Shown in pieces: positions 48,224 to 59,839 of a stretch of 64,000 nucleotides of DNA; positions within the stretch are counted from its first letter, which is position 1; each line of letters begins with the position of its first letter. Position numbers and translations under genes: made by a program. Under the pieces are notes generated by a model that was not told where the DNA came from, made no database searches, and saw only the letters and a program-made list of their open reading frames with translations. The DNA lies in NCBI GenBank assembly GCA_903813345.2, contig CAIIXF020000007.1, forward strand, positions 34,936,538-35,000,537, written 5' to 3'. Source of the stretch: Owenia fusiformis. Taxonomy: Eukaryota > Annelida > Polychaeta > Sabellida > Oweniidae.

Positions 48224-51200
48224 ATGGGTTCAGAAATCATGAAATTTCCATTCAAATCCTTTAGCTTGACGATAGGGACGTTAATGCTGGCTCATCTAGC
48301 AATGTGTACATCTGTAGCTGGTTGTCAATGGAATGTTGTAAGTCCCAATAAACCACGGGACAATGTCTCTGTATTGAAAACTGAATCCGCTGCGAATACG
48401 GACGATTGCGCCATGATGTGTGTTTTGACCGATGGATGCCTGCATTTTCAATACAACAAGATAAGTGAAGAATGCCAGTTACTGAGAAGTGAATGGCTGG
48501 AGCCAGGGGTTGATTCATACCCCTCGTCGAACGATTGGACATTATGGGAATTGCAGTGGGGCTGCGGGATGTCAGAGGGTAAGTATATTATGAGAAAAAA
48601 TTTGGGGCTGCGGGATGTCAGTGGGTAATATATAACTACATTATGGGAATTGAAGTGGGGCTGCGGGATGTCAGTGGGTAAGTACATTATGGGAATTAAA
48701 GTGGTGCTGCGGGGTGTCAGTGGGTAAGTACATTATGGGAATTAAAGTGGGGCTGCGGGATGTCAGTGGGTAAGTTCATTATGGGAATTAAAGTGGGAAC
48801 GCGGGATGTCAGTGTGTAAGTACATTATGGGAATTAAAGTGGTGCTGCGGGATGTCAGTGGGTAAGTACATTATGGGAATTAAAGTGGGAACGCGGGATG
48901 TCAGTGGGGGAAGTACATTATGGGAATTAAAGTGGGGCTGCGGGATGTCTGTGGGTAAGTACATTATGGGAATTGAAGTGGGGCCGCGGGATGTCAGTGC
49001 ATGGGTAAGTACATTATGGGAATTAAAGTGGGAACGCGGGATGTCAGTGTGTAAGTACATTATGGGCATTAAAGTGGGAACGCGGGATGTCAGTGTGTAA
49101 GTACATTATGGGAATTAAAGTGGTGCTGCGGGATGTCAGTGGGTAAGTACATTATGGGAATTAAAGTGGGAACGCGGGATGTCAGTGGGGGAAGTGCATT
49201 ATGGGAATTAAAGTGGGGCTGCGGGATGTCTGTGGGTAAGTACATTATGGGAATTGAAGTGGGGCCGCGGGATGTCAGTGCATGGGTAAGTACATTATGG
49301 GAATTAAAGTGGGACTGCGGGATGTCAGTGAGTAAGTACATTATGGGAATTAAAGTGGGGCTCCCGGATGTCATTGTGTAAGTACATTATGGGAATTAAA
49401 GTGGGGCTCCGGGATGTCAGTGAGTAAGTAAGTACAATACGGGAATTAAAGTGGGGCTGCGGGATATCAGTGGGGGAAGTACATTATTGGAATTAAAATG
49501 GGGCTGCGGGATGTCAGTGAGTAAGTAAGTACAATACGGGAATTAAAGTGGGAACGCGGGATGTCAGTGGGGGAAGTACATAGTGGGAATTAAAGTGGGG
49601 CTGCGGGATGTCAGTGGGGGAAGTACATTATGGGAATTAAAGTGGGGCTGCGGGATATCAGTGGGGGAAGTACATTATGGGAATTAAAGTGGTGCTGCGG
49701 GATGTCAGTTTGGGAAGTACATTATGGGAATTAAAATGGGGCTGCGGGATATCAGTGGGGAAGTACATTATGGGAATTAAAGTTGGGCTGCGGGATATCA
49801 GTGGGGGAAGTACATTATGGGAATTAAAATGGGGCTGCGGGATATCAGTGGGGGAAGTACATTATGGGAATTAAAGTGGGGCTGCGGGATATCAGTGGGG
49901 GAAGTACATTATGGGAATTAAAATGGGGCTGCGGGATATCAGTGGGGGAAGTACATTATGGGAATTAAAGTGGGGCTGCGGGATATCAGTGAGTAAGTAC
50001 ATCATGGGAATTAAAGTGGGGCTGCGGGATGTCAGTGAGTAAGTACATCATGGGAATTAAAGTGGGGCTGCGGGATGTCAGTGGGTAAGTACATTATGGG
50101 AATTAAAGTGGAGCTAGTAGGTACATTATGGGAATTAAAGTGGGGCTAGTAGGTACATTATGGGAATTAAAGTGGGGCCGCGGGATGTCAGTGCATGGGT
50201 AAGTACATTATGGGAATTAATCGCTTGTCTCATGGCTGACTACGTCCATTGATCTCAACTAACCCTTTTAAATTCCCCAGCGTTTGCACCATGCCTTTCC
50301 GTTTAACAAGCTTCGTATACCAAGGTATATTCATATTGTTCTAGCTTCCTGCCCAAAGACAGCGCCTTGTCCGTCAGGGTTTGTGTTTTCGAACTGTGGA
50401 TCCTGTTACTGGTTCGAAACAGACTCCCAGCTTGATTACGAGACTGCGAGTCAGAACTGCAGGGACAAATATGGCTCAAGTCTTCTGTCTCTAGAGACCA
50501 AGAAAGAGTTACGTGCAATGGAAGAATATTTGATATCACAAGGTAAGGCTGTATCTATATGACTGTATTTGCACATGACACTGGTGAAAGAGCCGAGCCG
50601 CTGCATAAAATATTGCTTTGTCAATCTTCGGACGTATCATCATTCCAGTAGTTCAATGATTCAACTGCAATTATTTTTGAATATTAAATTTAACGTTGTC
50701 TTTCAAGATGTGCTCCAATTATTTGTAGGGCTTCAAAATTTGGGTGATTTTCTGACCAGTGGTAAAAGTACGGAAAGCGAAAGGGGATATACCGCAGAAT
50801 TTAAAATTCAATGGAGTTTTAACATGGGAGTGATATCACACACCGCGGCCCAGTCAGATATATTTCTGCGCACTTTATCACACTACTATACCTAACACCT
50901 AGAAATGCATAAGATACTTTGTTTGTCTAATTGAATTGTTTAATATATTTTTGAAAGTGCCTTACTAGCATCTAATTTTCAACCGATAAACCATTCATAA
51001 GGAACAGACAAATAAAAACAAATACATAATCATTACTAATAAGCCAAATGGGTTGCTCATGAACACCAAATGCAAGGTATAGTAGTGTGTTTATTTATTT
51101 AATTCACTTTGCACAACGCGCCCCCTGTAATTCATTCAGTGCGCAATTAAAAATTGTTTATGAGTGATATCGCACACCGCGGCCCAGTAAGATCGATTTC

Positions 51201-54200
51201 TGCGCACTTGATTTATTAACACACTCAAAATATCGCGCTGAAGCTTGTATATGCTGGCGCGATGTAAATATAGTTTTCTGTTAATTAATGCCCAACAAGA
51301 AAGGGTAGCACAACGAATTCAACTTTTTTCGAAAGACTGCAGGCTTGACCTGCGAAATTGTGATTTTGGATCACAGTGATGCCTCTAGAGAGGATATCTA
51401 TGAGAATTACAGATTATAGTACGCAGAATTATAAAGTCAAACTGACCTCAAAATGGTAGTAGGCCTATACAGTGTACACTGCCATCTTTCAATAAAGTGT
51501 GTACTACAGACCTTCGTATACAAAATACCAGAATGATTGATGTAATACCTGTATACCATTTCTTCTGGGAGAAGGAAAGTTCCTATATGTATTCCATGGC
51601 CGTAGCCAGGGGGCCTCACCCCCTCCCCCTTGCCAAATATTCGTTCAAAATCATGCAGTTTTTCACCATTCTTAGCACTTTTCGCATGATTTTTTTGCCA
51701 TAACTGTCAAAAAGCTCCCCCTCTTGGCAAAATCTCCCCCTTGGTAAAACCACTCCCCCAGGTTAATCCAGGATACGGGTCTGTATTCTTAGACGAGATT
51801 GTTCAAGAACATAAGGTAGACATAAGTGCCACCTGTTAAAAGCTAGGAGATCTTTTAAGTCAAGTTATTAAGTCATCAATCAGCAGACTGGTAATTGTAT
51901 CCCCCACCCACTTCAAACTCCATACACTAACATACTATTACAATTTTATCTGTGTTTATTTGACTGTAGAAGGTGTACATTCATAGCATTGAATTGCATT
52001 TCATTGCATTGTATTGTATTGTATAGCACATCATTATATTGTATTGTACTGCATTTTATTGTATTGCACTGCATTGTATTGTATTGCACTGCCTTGTATT
52101 CTATTGCATTGTATTGTACTGCATTGCACTGTATTATATTATATTGCACTGCATTGTACTTTATTGCACTGCATTGTATTGTACTGCAGTGTACTACATA
52201 GTATTGCGCTGCATTGTATTGTATTGCACTGCATTATAATGTATTGCACTGTACCACATTGTGTTGCACTGCATTGTATTACACTGCATTGTTTTGAATT
52301 GCACTGCAATATATTGCACTGCACCATATTGTATTGCATTGCATTGAATTGCAGTGCACTGCATTGTATTATATTGCACTGTATTGTATTGCACAGTATT
52401 GTATTGCATTGTCTTGAATTACACTGCATTTTATTACACTGCATTGTATTTTATTGTTGCACTGCATTGTATTGTACTGCAGTGTACTGTATTCTATTAC
52501 ACAGCATTGTTTTGTATTGCACTGTATTGTATTGCATTGTATTGAATTGCACTGTATTGTATTTTATTGCACTGCATTGCACTACATTGTATTGCACTGT
52601 ATTGAACTGCGATGTATTGTATTGCACTGTATTGTATTGCACTGCACTGAACTGCGATGTATTGTATTGCACTGTATTGTATTGCACTGCACTGTATTGA
52701 ACTGCGATGTATTGTATTGCACTGCATTGTATTGCACTGTACCACATTGTATTGCACTGCATTGTATTGAAACGAACTACATTGTAAATGTATTGTATTT
52801 TATTGCACTGCATTGCAATGCATTGTATTGCACTGTATTGAACTGCGATGTATTGTATTGCACTGCATTGTATTGCACTGTACCACATTGTGTTGCACTG
52901 TATTGTATTACACTGCATTGTTTTGTATTGCACAGCAATATATTGCACTGCACCATCATATTGTATTGCACTGCATTGCAATGCACTGCATTGTATTATA
53001 TTGCACTGTATTGTATTGCACAGGATTGTGTTGCATTGTCTTGAATTACACTGCATTTTATTACACTGCATTGTATTTTATTGCAGTGTAATGTATTGTA
53101 TTGCACAGCATTGTATTGTATTGCACTGTGTTGTAGTGCATTGTATTGAATTGCACTGTATTGTATTTTATTGCACTGCATTGCACTACATTGTATTGCA
53201 CTGTATTGAACTGCGATGTATTGTATTGCACTGCATTGTATTGCACTGTACCACATTGTATTGCACTGCATTGTATTGAAATGAACTACATTGTATTGCA
53301 CTGCACGGCATTGTTTTGCATTGTATTGCATTGCACTGCATTGTATTGCATTATATTGCACTGTATTGTATTGCATCGTATTGCACTGTATTTTATTGTA
53401 TTATATTGCACTACATTGTATTGTATCATATTGCACTGCATTTTTTGCATCATATTAAACTGCTTTGTATTGCATCATATTACACTACATTGTATTGCAT
53501 CATATTGTACTGCATTGTATTGCATCATATTGCTATGCATTGTATTGCATCATATTGCTCCGCATTGTATTACATCATATTGCACCACATTGTATTGCAT
53601 CATATTGCACTTCATTGTAAAACATCATATTGCACTGCATTGTATTGCATCATATTCCGTATTTACCATTTCGTTACAGTTTTATTACATAAAATGTTAT
53701 TTATAAGATTGTAATTTTCAAACATTGAAAATATTTTATACAATATCAATTAAAAGATATGAAATGGCCCAAAATAATATATTTTCAATGGAACCCTTTG
53801 CAAGGGTCACTTCAACATAACGCCACGTGTAATCTGTATGCATACGCCCTCTTTTAATGAACATTATCTTTGAAACCATATTAGAATCGAATCTGATAAA
53901 AGTGCGAATGTCCTGGATGTGCTGCGCGCTAGAATCGGGAAATCTCAAAGTTCTCCTCGTTAGAGCCATCAATATTATCCAAAATTGTCATTTCGCTGGT
54001 TCACTCCGCAGTCTTTCGAAAAAAATCAAATTCGTGGTGCCACGAATTTTTATTCGTTATTTATTCACAGATAATCATTTTTTCATCGCGCATTGAATGC
54101 CGGAATTTCTGCGCACTTTATTTTAATTAACTTTGCACAACGCGGCCCCTGTAATTCATTCAGTGCGCGATGAAATCTATCTGACTGGGCCACGGTGTGT

Positions 54201-57200
54201 GATATCACTCCCATGTTAAAACTCCATTCGATTTTGAATTATGCGCATGTCCCCTATCGCTTTCCGTATAAAAGTGACCCAACTACATTGGACTCCATGA
54301 ACTGGGTGTACAACATCGGGGACTACCCAAATAATAACACACTATCGTTTAGAGGTAAAGTACGGAAAGCTATAGGGGACATGCGCATAATTCAAAATCG
54401 AATGGAGTTTTAACATGGGAGTGATATCACACACCGCGGCCCAGTCAGATAGATTTCATCGCGCACTGAATGAATTACAGGGGCCGCGTTGTGCAAAGTT
54501 AATTAAAATAAAGTGCGCAAAAATTCCGGCATTCAGTGCGCGATGAAAAAATAATTATCTGTAAATAAATAACGAATAAAAATTCGTGGCACCACGAATT
54601 TGATTTTTTCGAAAGACTGCGGAGTGAACCAGCGAAATTACAATTTTGGATAATATTGATGGCTCTAACGAGGAGAACTTTGAAATTTCCCGATTCTACC
54701 GCGCAGCACATCCAGGACCATGATGCGCACTTTTATCAGATTCGATTCTAATATGGTTTCAAAGATAATGTTCATTAAAAGAGGGCGTATGCATACAGAT
54801 TACACATGGCGTTATGTTGAAGTGACCCTTGCAAAGGGTTCCATTGAAAATATATTATTTTGGGCCATTTCATATCTTTTAATTGATATTGTATAAAATA
54901 TTTTCAATGTTTGAAAATTATAATCTTATAAATAACATTTTATGTAATAAAACTGTAACGAAATGGTAAATACGGAATATGATGCAATACAATGCAGTGC
55001 AATATGATGTTATACAATGCAGTGCAATATGATGCAATACAATGTGGTGCAATATGATGTAATACAATGCGGTGCAATATGATGCAATACAATGCAGAGC
55101 AATATGATGCAATACAATGCAGTGCAATATGATGCAATACAATGTAGTGTAATATGATGTAATACAAAGCAGTGTTATATGATGCAAAAAATGCAGTGCA
55201 ATATGATACAATACAATGTAGTGTAATATAATACAATAAAATGCAGTGCAATACGATGCAATACAATACAGTGCAATATAATGCAATACAATGCAGTGCA
55301 ATGCAATACAGTGCAAAACAATGCCGTGCAGTGCAATACAATGTAGTTCATTTCAATACAATGCAGTGCAATACAATGTGGTACAGTGCAATACAATGCA
55401 GTGCAATACATCGCAGTTCAATACAGTGCAATACAATGTAGTGCAATGCAGTGCAATAAAATACAATACAGTGCAATTCAATACAATGCAGTACAACACA
55501 GTGCAATACAATACAATGCTGTGCAATACAATACATTACACTGCAATAAAATACAATGCAGTGTAATAAAATGCAGTGTAAATCAAGACAATGCAATACA
55601 ATACTGTGCAATACAAAGCAATGCAGTGTAATACAATACAGTGCAACACAATATGATACAGTGCAATACAATGCAGTGCAATACAATACATCGCAGTTCA
55701 ATATAGTGCAATACAATGTAGTGCAATGCAGTGCAATAAAATACAATACAGTTACAATGTAGTTCATTTCAATACAATGCAGTGCAATACAATGTGGTAC
55801 AGTGCAATACAATGCAGTGCAATACAATACATCACAATTCAATATAGTGCAATACAATGTAGTGCAATACAGTGCAATAAAATACAATACAGTGCAATTC
55901 AATACAATGCAATACAACACAGTGCAATACAATACAATGCTGTGCAATACAATACATTACACTGCAATAAAATACAATGCAGTGTAATAAAATGCAGTGT
56001 AAATCAAGACAATGCAATACAATACTGTGCAATACAAAGCAATGCAGTGTAATACAATACAGTGCAACACAATGTGGTACAGTGCAATACAATGCAGTGC
56101 AATACAATACATCGCAGTTCAATACAGTGCAATACAATGTAGTGCAATGCAGTGCAATAAAATACAATACAGTTACAATGTAATTCATTTCAATACAATG
56201 CAGTGCAATACAATGTGGTACAGTGCAATACAATGCAGTGCAATACAATACATCACAGTTCAATACAGTGCAATACAATGTAGTGCAATGCAGTGCAATA
56301 AAATACAATACAGTTACAATGTAGTTCATTTCAATACAATGCAGTGCAATACAATGTGGTACAGTGCAATACAATGCAGTGCAATGCAATACATCGCAGT
56401 TCAATACAGTGCAGTGCAATACAATACAGTGCAATACAATACATCGCAGTTCAGTGCAGTGCAATACAATACAGTGCAATACAATACATCGCAGTTCAAT
56501 AAAGTGCAATACAATGTAGTGCAAAGCAGTGCAATAAAATACAATACAGTGCAATTCAATACAATGCAATACAATACAGTGCAATACAAAACAATGCTGT
56601 GCAATAGAATACAGTACACTGCAGTACAATACAATGCAGTGCAATAAAATACAATGCAGTGTAATAAAATGCAGTGTAATTCAAGACAATGTAATACAAT
56701 ACTGTGCAATACAATACAGTGCAATATAATACAATGCAGTGCACTGCAATGCAATGCAATACAATATGGTGCAGTGCAATATATTGCAGTGCAATTCAAA
56801 ACAATGCAGTGTAATACAATGCAGTGCAACACAATGTGGTACAGTGCAATACATTATAATGCAGTGCAATACAATACAATGCAGCGCAATACAATGTAGT
56901 ACACTGCAGTATGCAGTGCAATACAGTACAATATAATGCAATAGAATACAATGCAGTGCAATACAATACAATGCAGTGCAATACTATAAAATGCAGTACA
57001 ATACAATACAATGATGTGCTATACAATACAATACAATGCAATGAAATGCAATTCAATGCTATGAATGTACACCTTCTACAGTCAAATAAACACAGATAAA
57101 ATTGTAATAGTATGTTAGTGTATGGAGTTTGAAGTGGGTGGGGGATACAATTACCAGTCTGCTGATTGATGACTTAATAACTTGAACAATCTCGTCTAAG

Positions 57201-58503
57201 AATACAGACCCGTATCCTGGATTAACCTGGGGGAGTGGTTTTACCAAGGAGCTTTTTGACAGTTATGACAAAAAAATCATGCGAAAAGTGCTAAGAATGG
57301 TGAAAAACTGCATGATTTTGAACGAATATTTGGCAAGGGGGAGGGGGGTGAGGCCCCCTGGCTACGGCCATGGAATACATATAGGAACTTTCCTTCTCCC
57401 AGAAGAAATGGTATACAGGTATTACATCAATCATTCTGGTATTTTGTATACGAAGGTCTGTAGTTACTTTATTGAAAGATGGCAGTGTACACTGTGTACT
57501 ACCATTTTGAGGTCAGTTTGACTTTATAATTCTGCGCACTATAATCTGTAATTCTCATAGATATCCTCTCTAGAAGCATCACTGTGATCCAAAATTACAA
57601 TTTCGCAGGTCAAGTCTGCAGTCTTTCGAAAAAAGTTGAATTCGTTGTGCTACCCTTTCTTGTTGGGCATTTATTAACAGAAAACTATAATTACATCGCG
57701 CCAGCATATACAAGCTTCAGCGCGATATTTTGAGTATGTTAATAAATAAAGTGCGCAGAAATCGATCTTACTGGGCCGCGGTGTGCGATATCACTCATAA
57801 ACAATTTTTAATTGCGCACTGAATGAATTACAGGGGCGCGTTGTGCAAAGTGAATTAAATAAATAAAGTGCGCAGAAATATATCTGACTGGGCCGCGGTG
57901 TGTGATATCACTCCCATGTTAAAACTCCATTGAATTTTAAATTCTGCGGTATATCCCCTTTCGCTTTCCGTAGTAAAGTACTATACACGAGGCGAATCTT
58001 GATATTAAAATAATACAAAAAGTTACAGTTTTTAAATTATGGTAAATTAATAATCACACACATTCCATAACACATAATAATGGTCAATGGATCCAAAATT
58101 ATCATATACTAAAACGGCGTTTTAGCGCTAATTGAGTACTCATTTCAATAAATATCAGTACTATATGAGCACTAATGACATGGTTAGGTGCATGTTTTAG
58201 TACTAAATGAGTACACATATCATGAGTGATGAAATAGTGCTAATTTTATTGATTTTTCATTACTCAATGAGCACTCATGAGCACTCATACATATGCCGCC
58301 GAGTACTCAGTTAGTATACTAATGTTCGTCTGAGAATATCTACCATTTGGACATTTTCAGGTTGGACAACGGATTACGTGTCTTATGAAACTAATCAAGG
58401 TTCGTGTTTAAAACTTATCTTTGAGGAAGGGGAAATGGACCTCAAAATGTTTTTAACACCATGGGAACTACAAGAATTTTCAATTTGTGAACTGAAACTT
58501 TGA
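48224..58503 (+). CDS. Secreted PAN/C-type lectin gene, exon 3 disrupted
   Basis: Exons: 48224-48578, 50345-50542, 50729-50768 plus 54275-54354 (one exon split by a transposon), 58361-58503. With the insertion removed all phases close and the product is 271 residues. Exon 1 encodes a signal peptide (internal Met at 48239 is an alternative start) and a PAN/apple-like module (CAMMCVLTDGCLHFQYN). Exons 2-4 encode a C-type lectin domain: CPSGFVFSNCGSCYWF, then YETASQNCRDKYGSSLLS, NWVYNIGD, SCLKLIF and FSICEL. The EPN/QPD and WND calcium-sugar motifs are absent, so sugar binding by the usual mode is doubtful. As assembled, translation runs into element 1 and stops at 50895, losing the C-terminal half of the lectin domain. 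Probably a pseudogene allele or a polymorphic insertion. Confidence 0.8.
48560..50215 (+). repeat. 46-bp minisatellite made from an exon-intron junction
   Basis: About 35 tandem units, close to GTAAGTACATTATGGGAATT plus AAAGTGGGGCTGCGGGATGT plus CAGTGG. The template is visible in the gene itself: the last 40 bases of exon 1 and its donor (ATTATGGGAATTGCAGTGGG ... GGGTAAGTA). Many early units keep a consensus GTAAGT donor; later units often read GGGGAAGT instead. Larger sub-blocks (for example 48840-49110 and 49120-49370) are duplicated as higher-order repeats. Confidence 0.95.
50769..54268 (+). mobile_element. 3.5-kb TACGGAAAGC element inside lectin exon 3
   Basis: Terminal inverted repeats of about 110 bp start TACGGAAAGCGA and include GGAGTTTTAACATGGGAGTG and CACACCGCGGCCCAGT. 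The target duplication TAAAAG is at 50763-50768 and 54269-54274. The interior holds a pentamer array (51980-53660) and sequence near 51590 with GCCGTAGCCAGGGGG. No transposase was seen, so it is non-autonomous. Confidence 0.85.
51980..53660 (+). repeat. Degenerate 5-bp satellite array (TATTG/CACTG)
   Basis: About 1.7 kb built from five-base words such as TATTG, CATTG, CACTG and TACTG. Because the units rarely form stop codons, long open frames occur on both strands; they are artefacts. Confidence 0.95.
54361..57972 (-). mobile_element. Second, inverted copy of the TACGGAAAGC element at the exon 3 donor
   Basis: Reverse-oriented relative of 50769-54268 with the same termini. The target duplication GTAAAG at 54355-54360 and 57973-57978 is the splice donor hexamer itself. 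The left copy still follows AGAG, so the donor is preserved and the element sits entirely in the intron. With element 1 it forms a palindrome of about 7.2 kb with a 92-base spacer. Confidence 0.85.
54975..57060 (-). repeat. Pentamer array of the inverted element
   Basis: Same five-base satellite in the opposite orientation (CAATA, CAGTG words), about 2.1 kb, longer than the array in element 1. Within it a block of roughly 320-350 bp recurs (for example from GTTACAATGTAGTTCATTTC near 55750, 56170 and 56310). Confidence 0.9.
57979..58360. repeat. Last lectin intron with GAGTACT repeat cluster
   Basis: 58120-58325 repeats GAGTACTCAT, AGTACTAAATGAG and GAGCACTCAT words as at 24020-24215. The intron ends with the acceptor TTTTCAG. 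Confidence 0.5.
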
Positions 58504-59839
58504 ATCCCTTGCTTTTATTATCTAATGTTACGCGTCAGTGATGGGAATTGGAGAATTTTGACGAAACAAATTTGATCTGTCAAATACTCTACCCTTGGAG
58601 CAACTTAAGCTAGTGAGTCAATTTGCTCCCATCACCAGGGCAGGAACAAATAGCATGCAATATTGTCAAAAATGGATATTCAAGGCTGAACATCTTTTGA
58701 GTTGGTTTGTAACTTTATGGATCAAAATGGTCAGTGACAAATGGAGCGCCTTAAGTCTATTTTTATAGACACGAGGACGAACGTTTATATAATTGTATAT
58801 ATAATATATTTTTATTGATTATTGATGTGAGAATTTCCAGTCATTGTTTGTTAATAATATACTTGAAGCCATGTGTAGTTTTCATGTTCTGTACTTGTAT
58901 TATTACCCATGTCGTCACAATGTGAAACAAGAATTTCTATCCATTTAAAGATAATGCCATGGGTAGTGTGTGTTTCAAGTGCAAAATCTATCTGCTCACT
59001 AGTGAACGTGAGGGGGAGGAGAGCTAAGGCTCAGTGTAAACCAGTCCCCACCCCCATGGGCTCCAAAAGATTGAGTCCCGCACAATTGCTGGACCTAAAA
59101 ACTGCTCTTCCCCACATAGATTGGGCAATTTAGATACCAAACAGGCAATATTGGGCATGTTTTGTTTGGCTTTATTGTTTTTCAAAAGTTTGACTTTTGA
59201 TAAATTTCCGCGCAAGCACGGACACTTTTAGATTCCCTACCCTCTTGATTATCGGGATTACCCCTTGTGTTTCGTTAAACATGCCCTTGACATTATTAGG
59301 GAGTTGGTTTAACATGCAAAAAATGTTTGCCTCCCCCTACCAAAAGCTGGCTAGGGACATATTGTACATAAATGACCTTTCCATATATCATTGCACAATG
59401 GTCTCCTGATTTCTTATTTTTGGGGTTCTACTGACGCAATAAAACAGTGAAATGGGCAAAGACAAAGGTAAACGAGCATCATTAATTGTTCGATCACAGA
59501 CAGTCACAAGTAACAGTTCTCCACTCCCGTCAACAGGATCTGATATAGGTGGCACTATGGTCAACTCCTGTATATGCCCTTTCGGTAATATCACGTGAAC
59601 AAATACGTAAGTTGTTGAGCAAAGTAAGCTTCGTAGTTGCTGTGAATGTTGGGTGATACCATGAGGCCAATTTAACAATCAAAAAGTAAGATAGAATCAA
59701 TATGGAGTTCTATTGCAGCTCATTCCTCCACAACTAAAACACATTTACATTTATCATTCATAACGCTAACCACATAATGGGCTAAATTCAGGTGAATTCG
59801 AAGCCAGTGCTGATTTTGTAAGGTCAGTACTATCCGATT
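58504..59839. other. Intergenic between lectin and patatin genes
   Basis: The only notable frame is on the minus strand at 59678-59388. It encodes a composition that looks protein-like (GHIQELTIVPPISDPVDGSG, then VTVCDRTINDA) and follows a possible TTCACAG acceptor. I do not recognise it; it may be a transposon relic or an unlinked exon. Confidence 0.4.

Noticed and set aside
48448-49874. ORFs encoding repeated KYIMGIKVG / LWELKWG segments
   Set aside because: They are translations of the 46-bp minisatellite; the 46-bp unit shifts frame each time and the array lies in an intron.
48560-50215. CRISPR-like appearance (regular repeats)
   Set aside because: Units are contiguous without unique spacers, and the host is a eukaryotic intron.
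50763-54274. Element 1 as a natural intron or introner between AGTG/GTAAAA and AAAAG/TG
   Set aside because: Splicing at these sites removes seven exon bases and shifts the frame to an early stop, whereas the target-duplication model restores the frame exactly.
51946-57099. Many long ORFs (up to about 270 codons) on both strands
   Set aside because: All are read through a 5-bp satellite whose units seldom make stop codons; every frame gives only a few residue types (Cys, Ile, Leu, Tyr, His on one strand; Gln, Asn, Cys, Met on the other).
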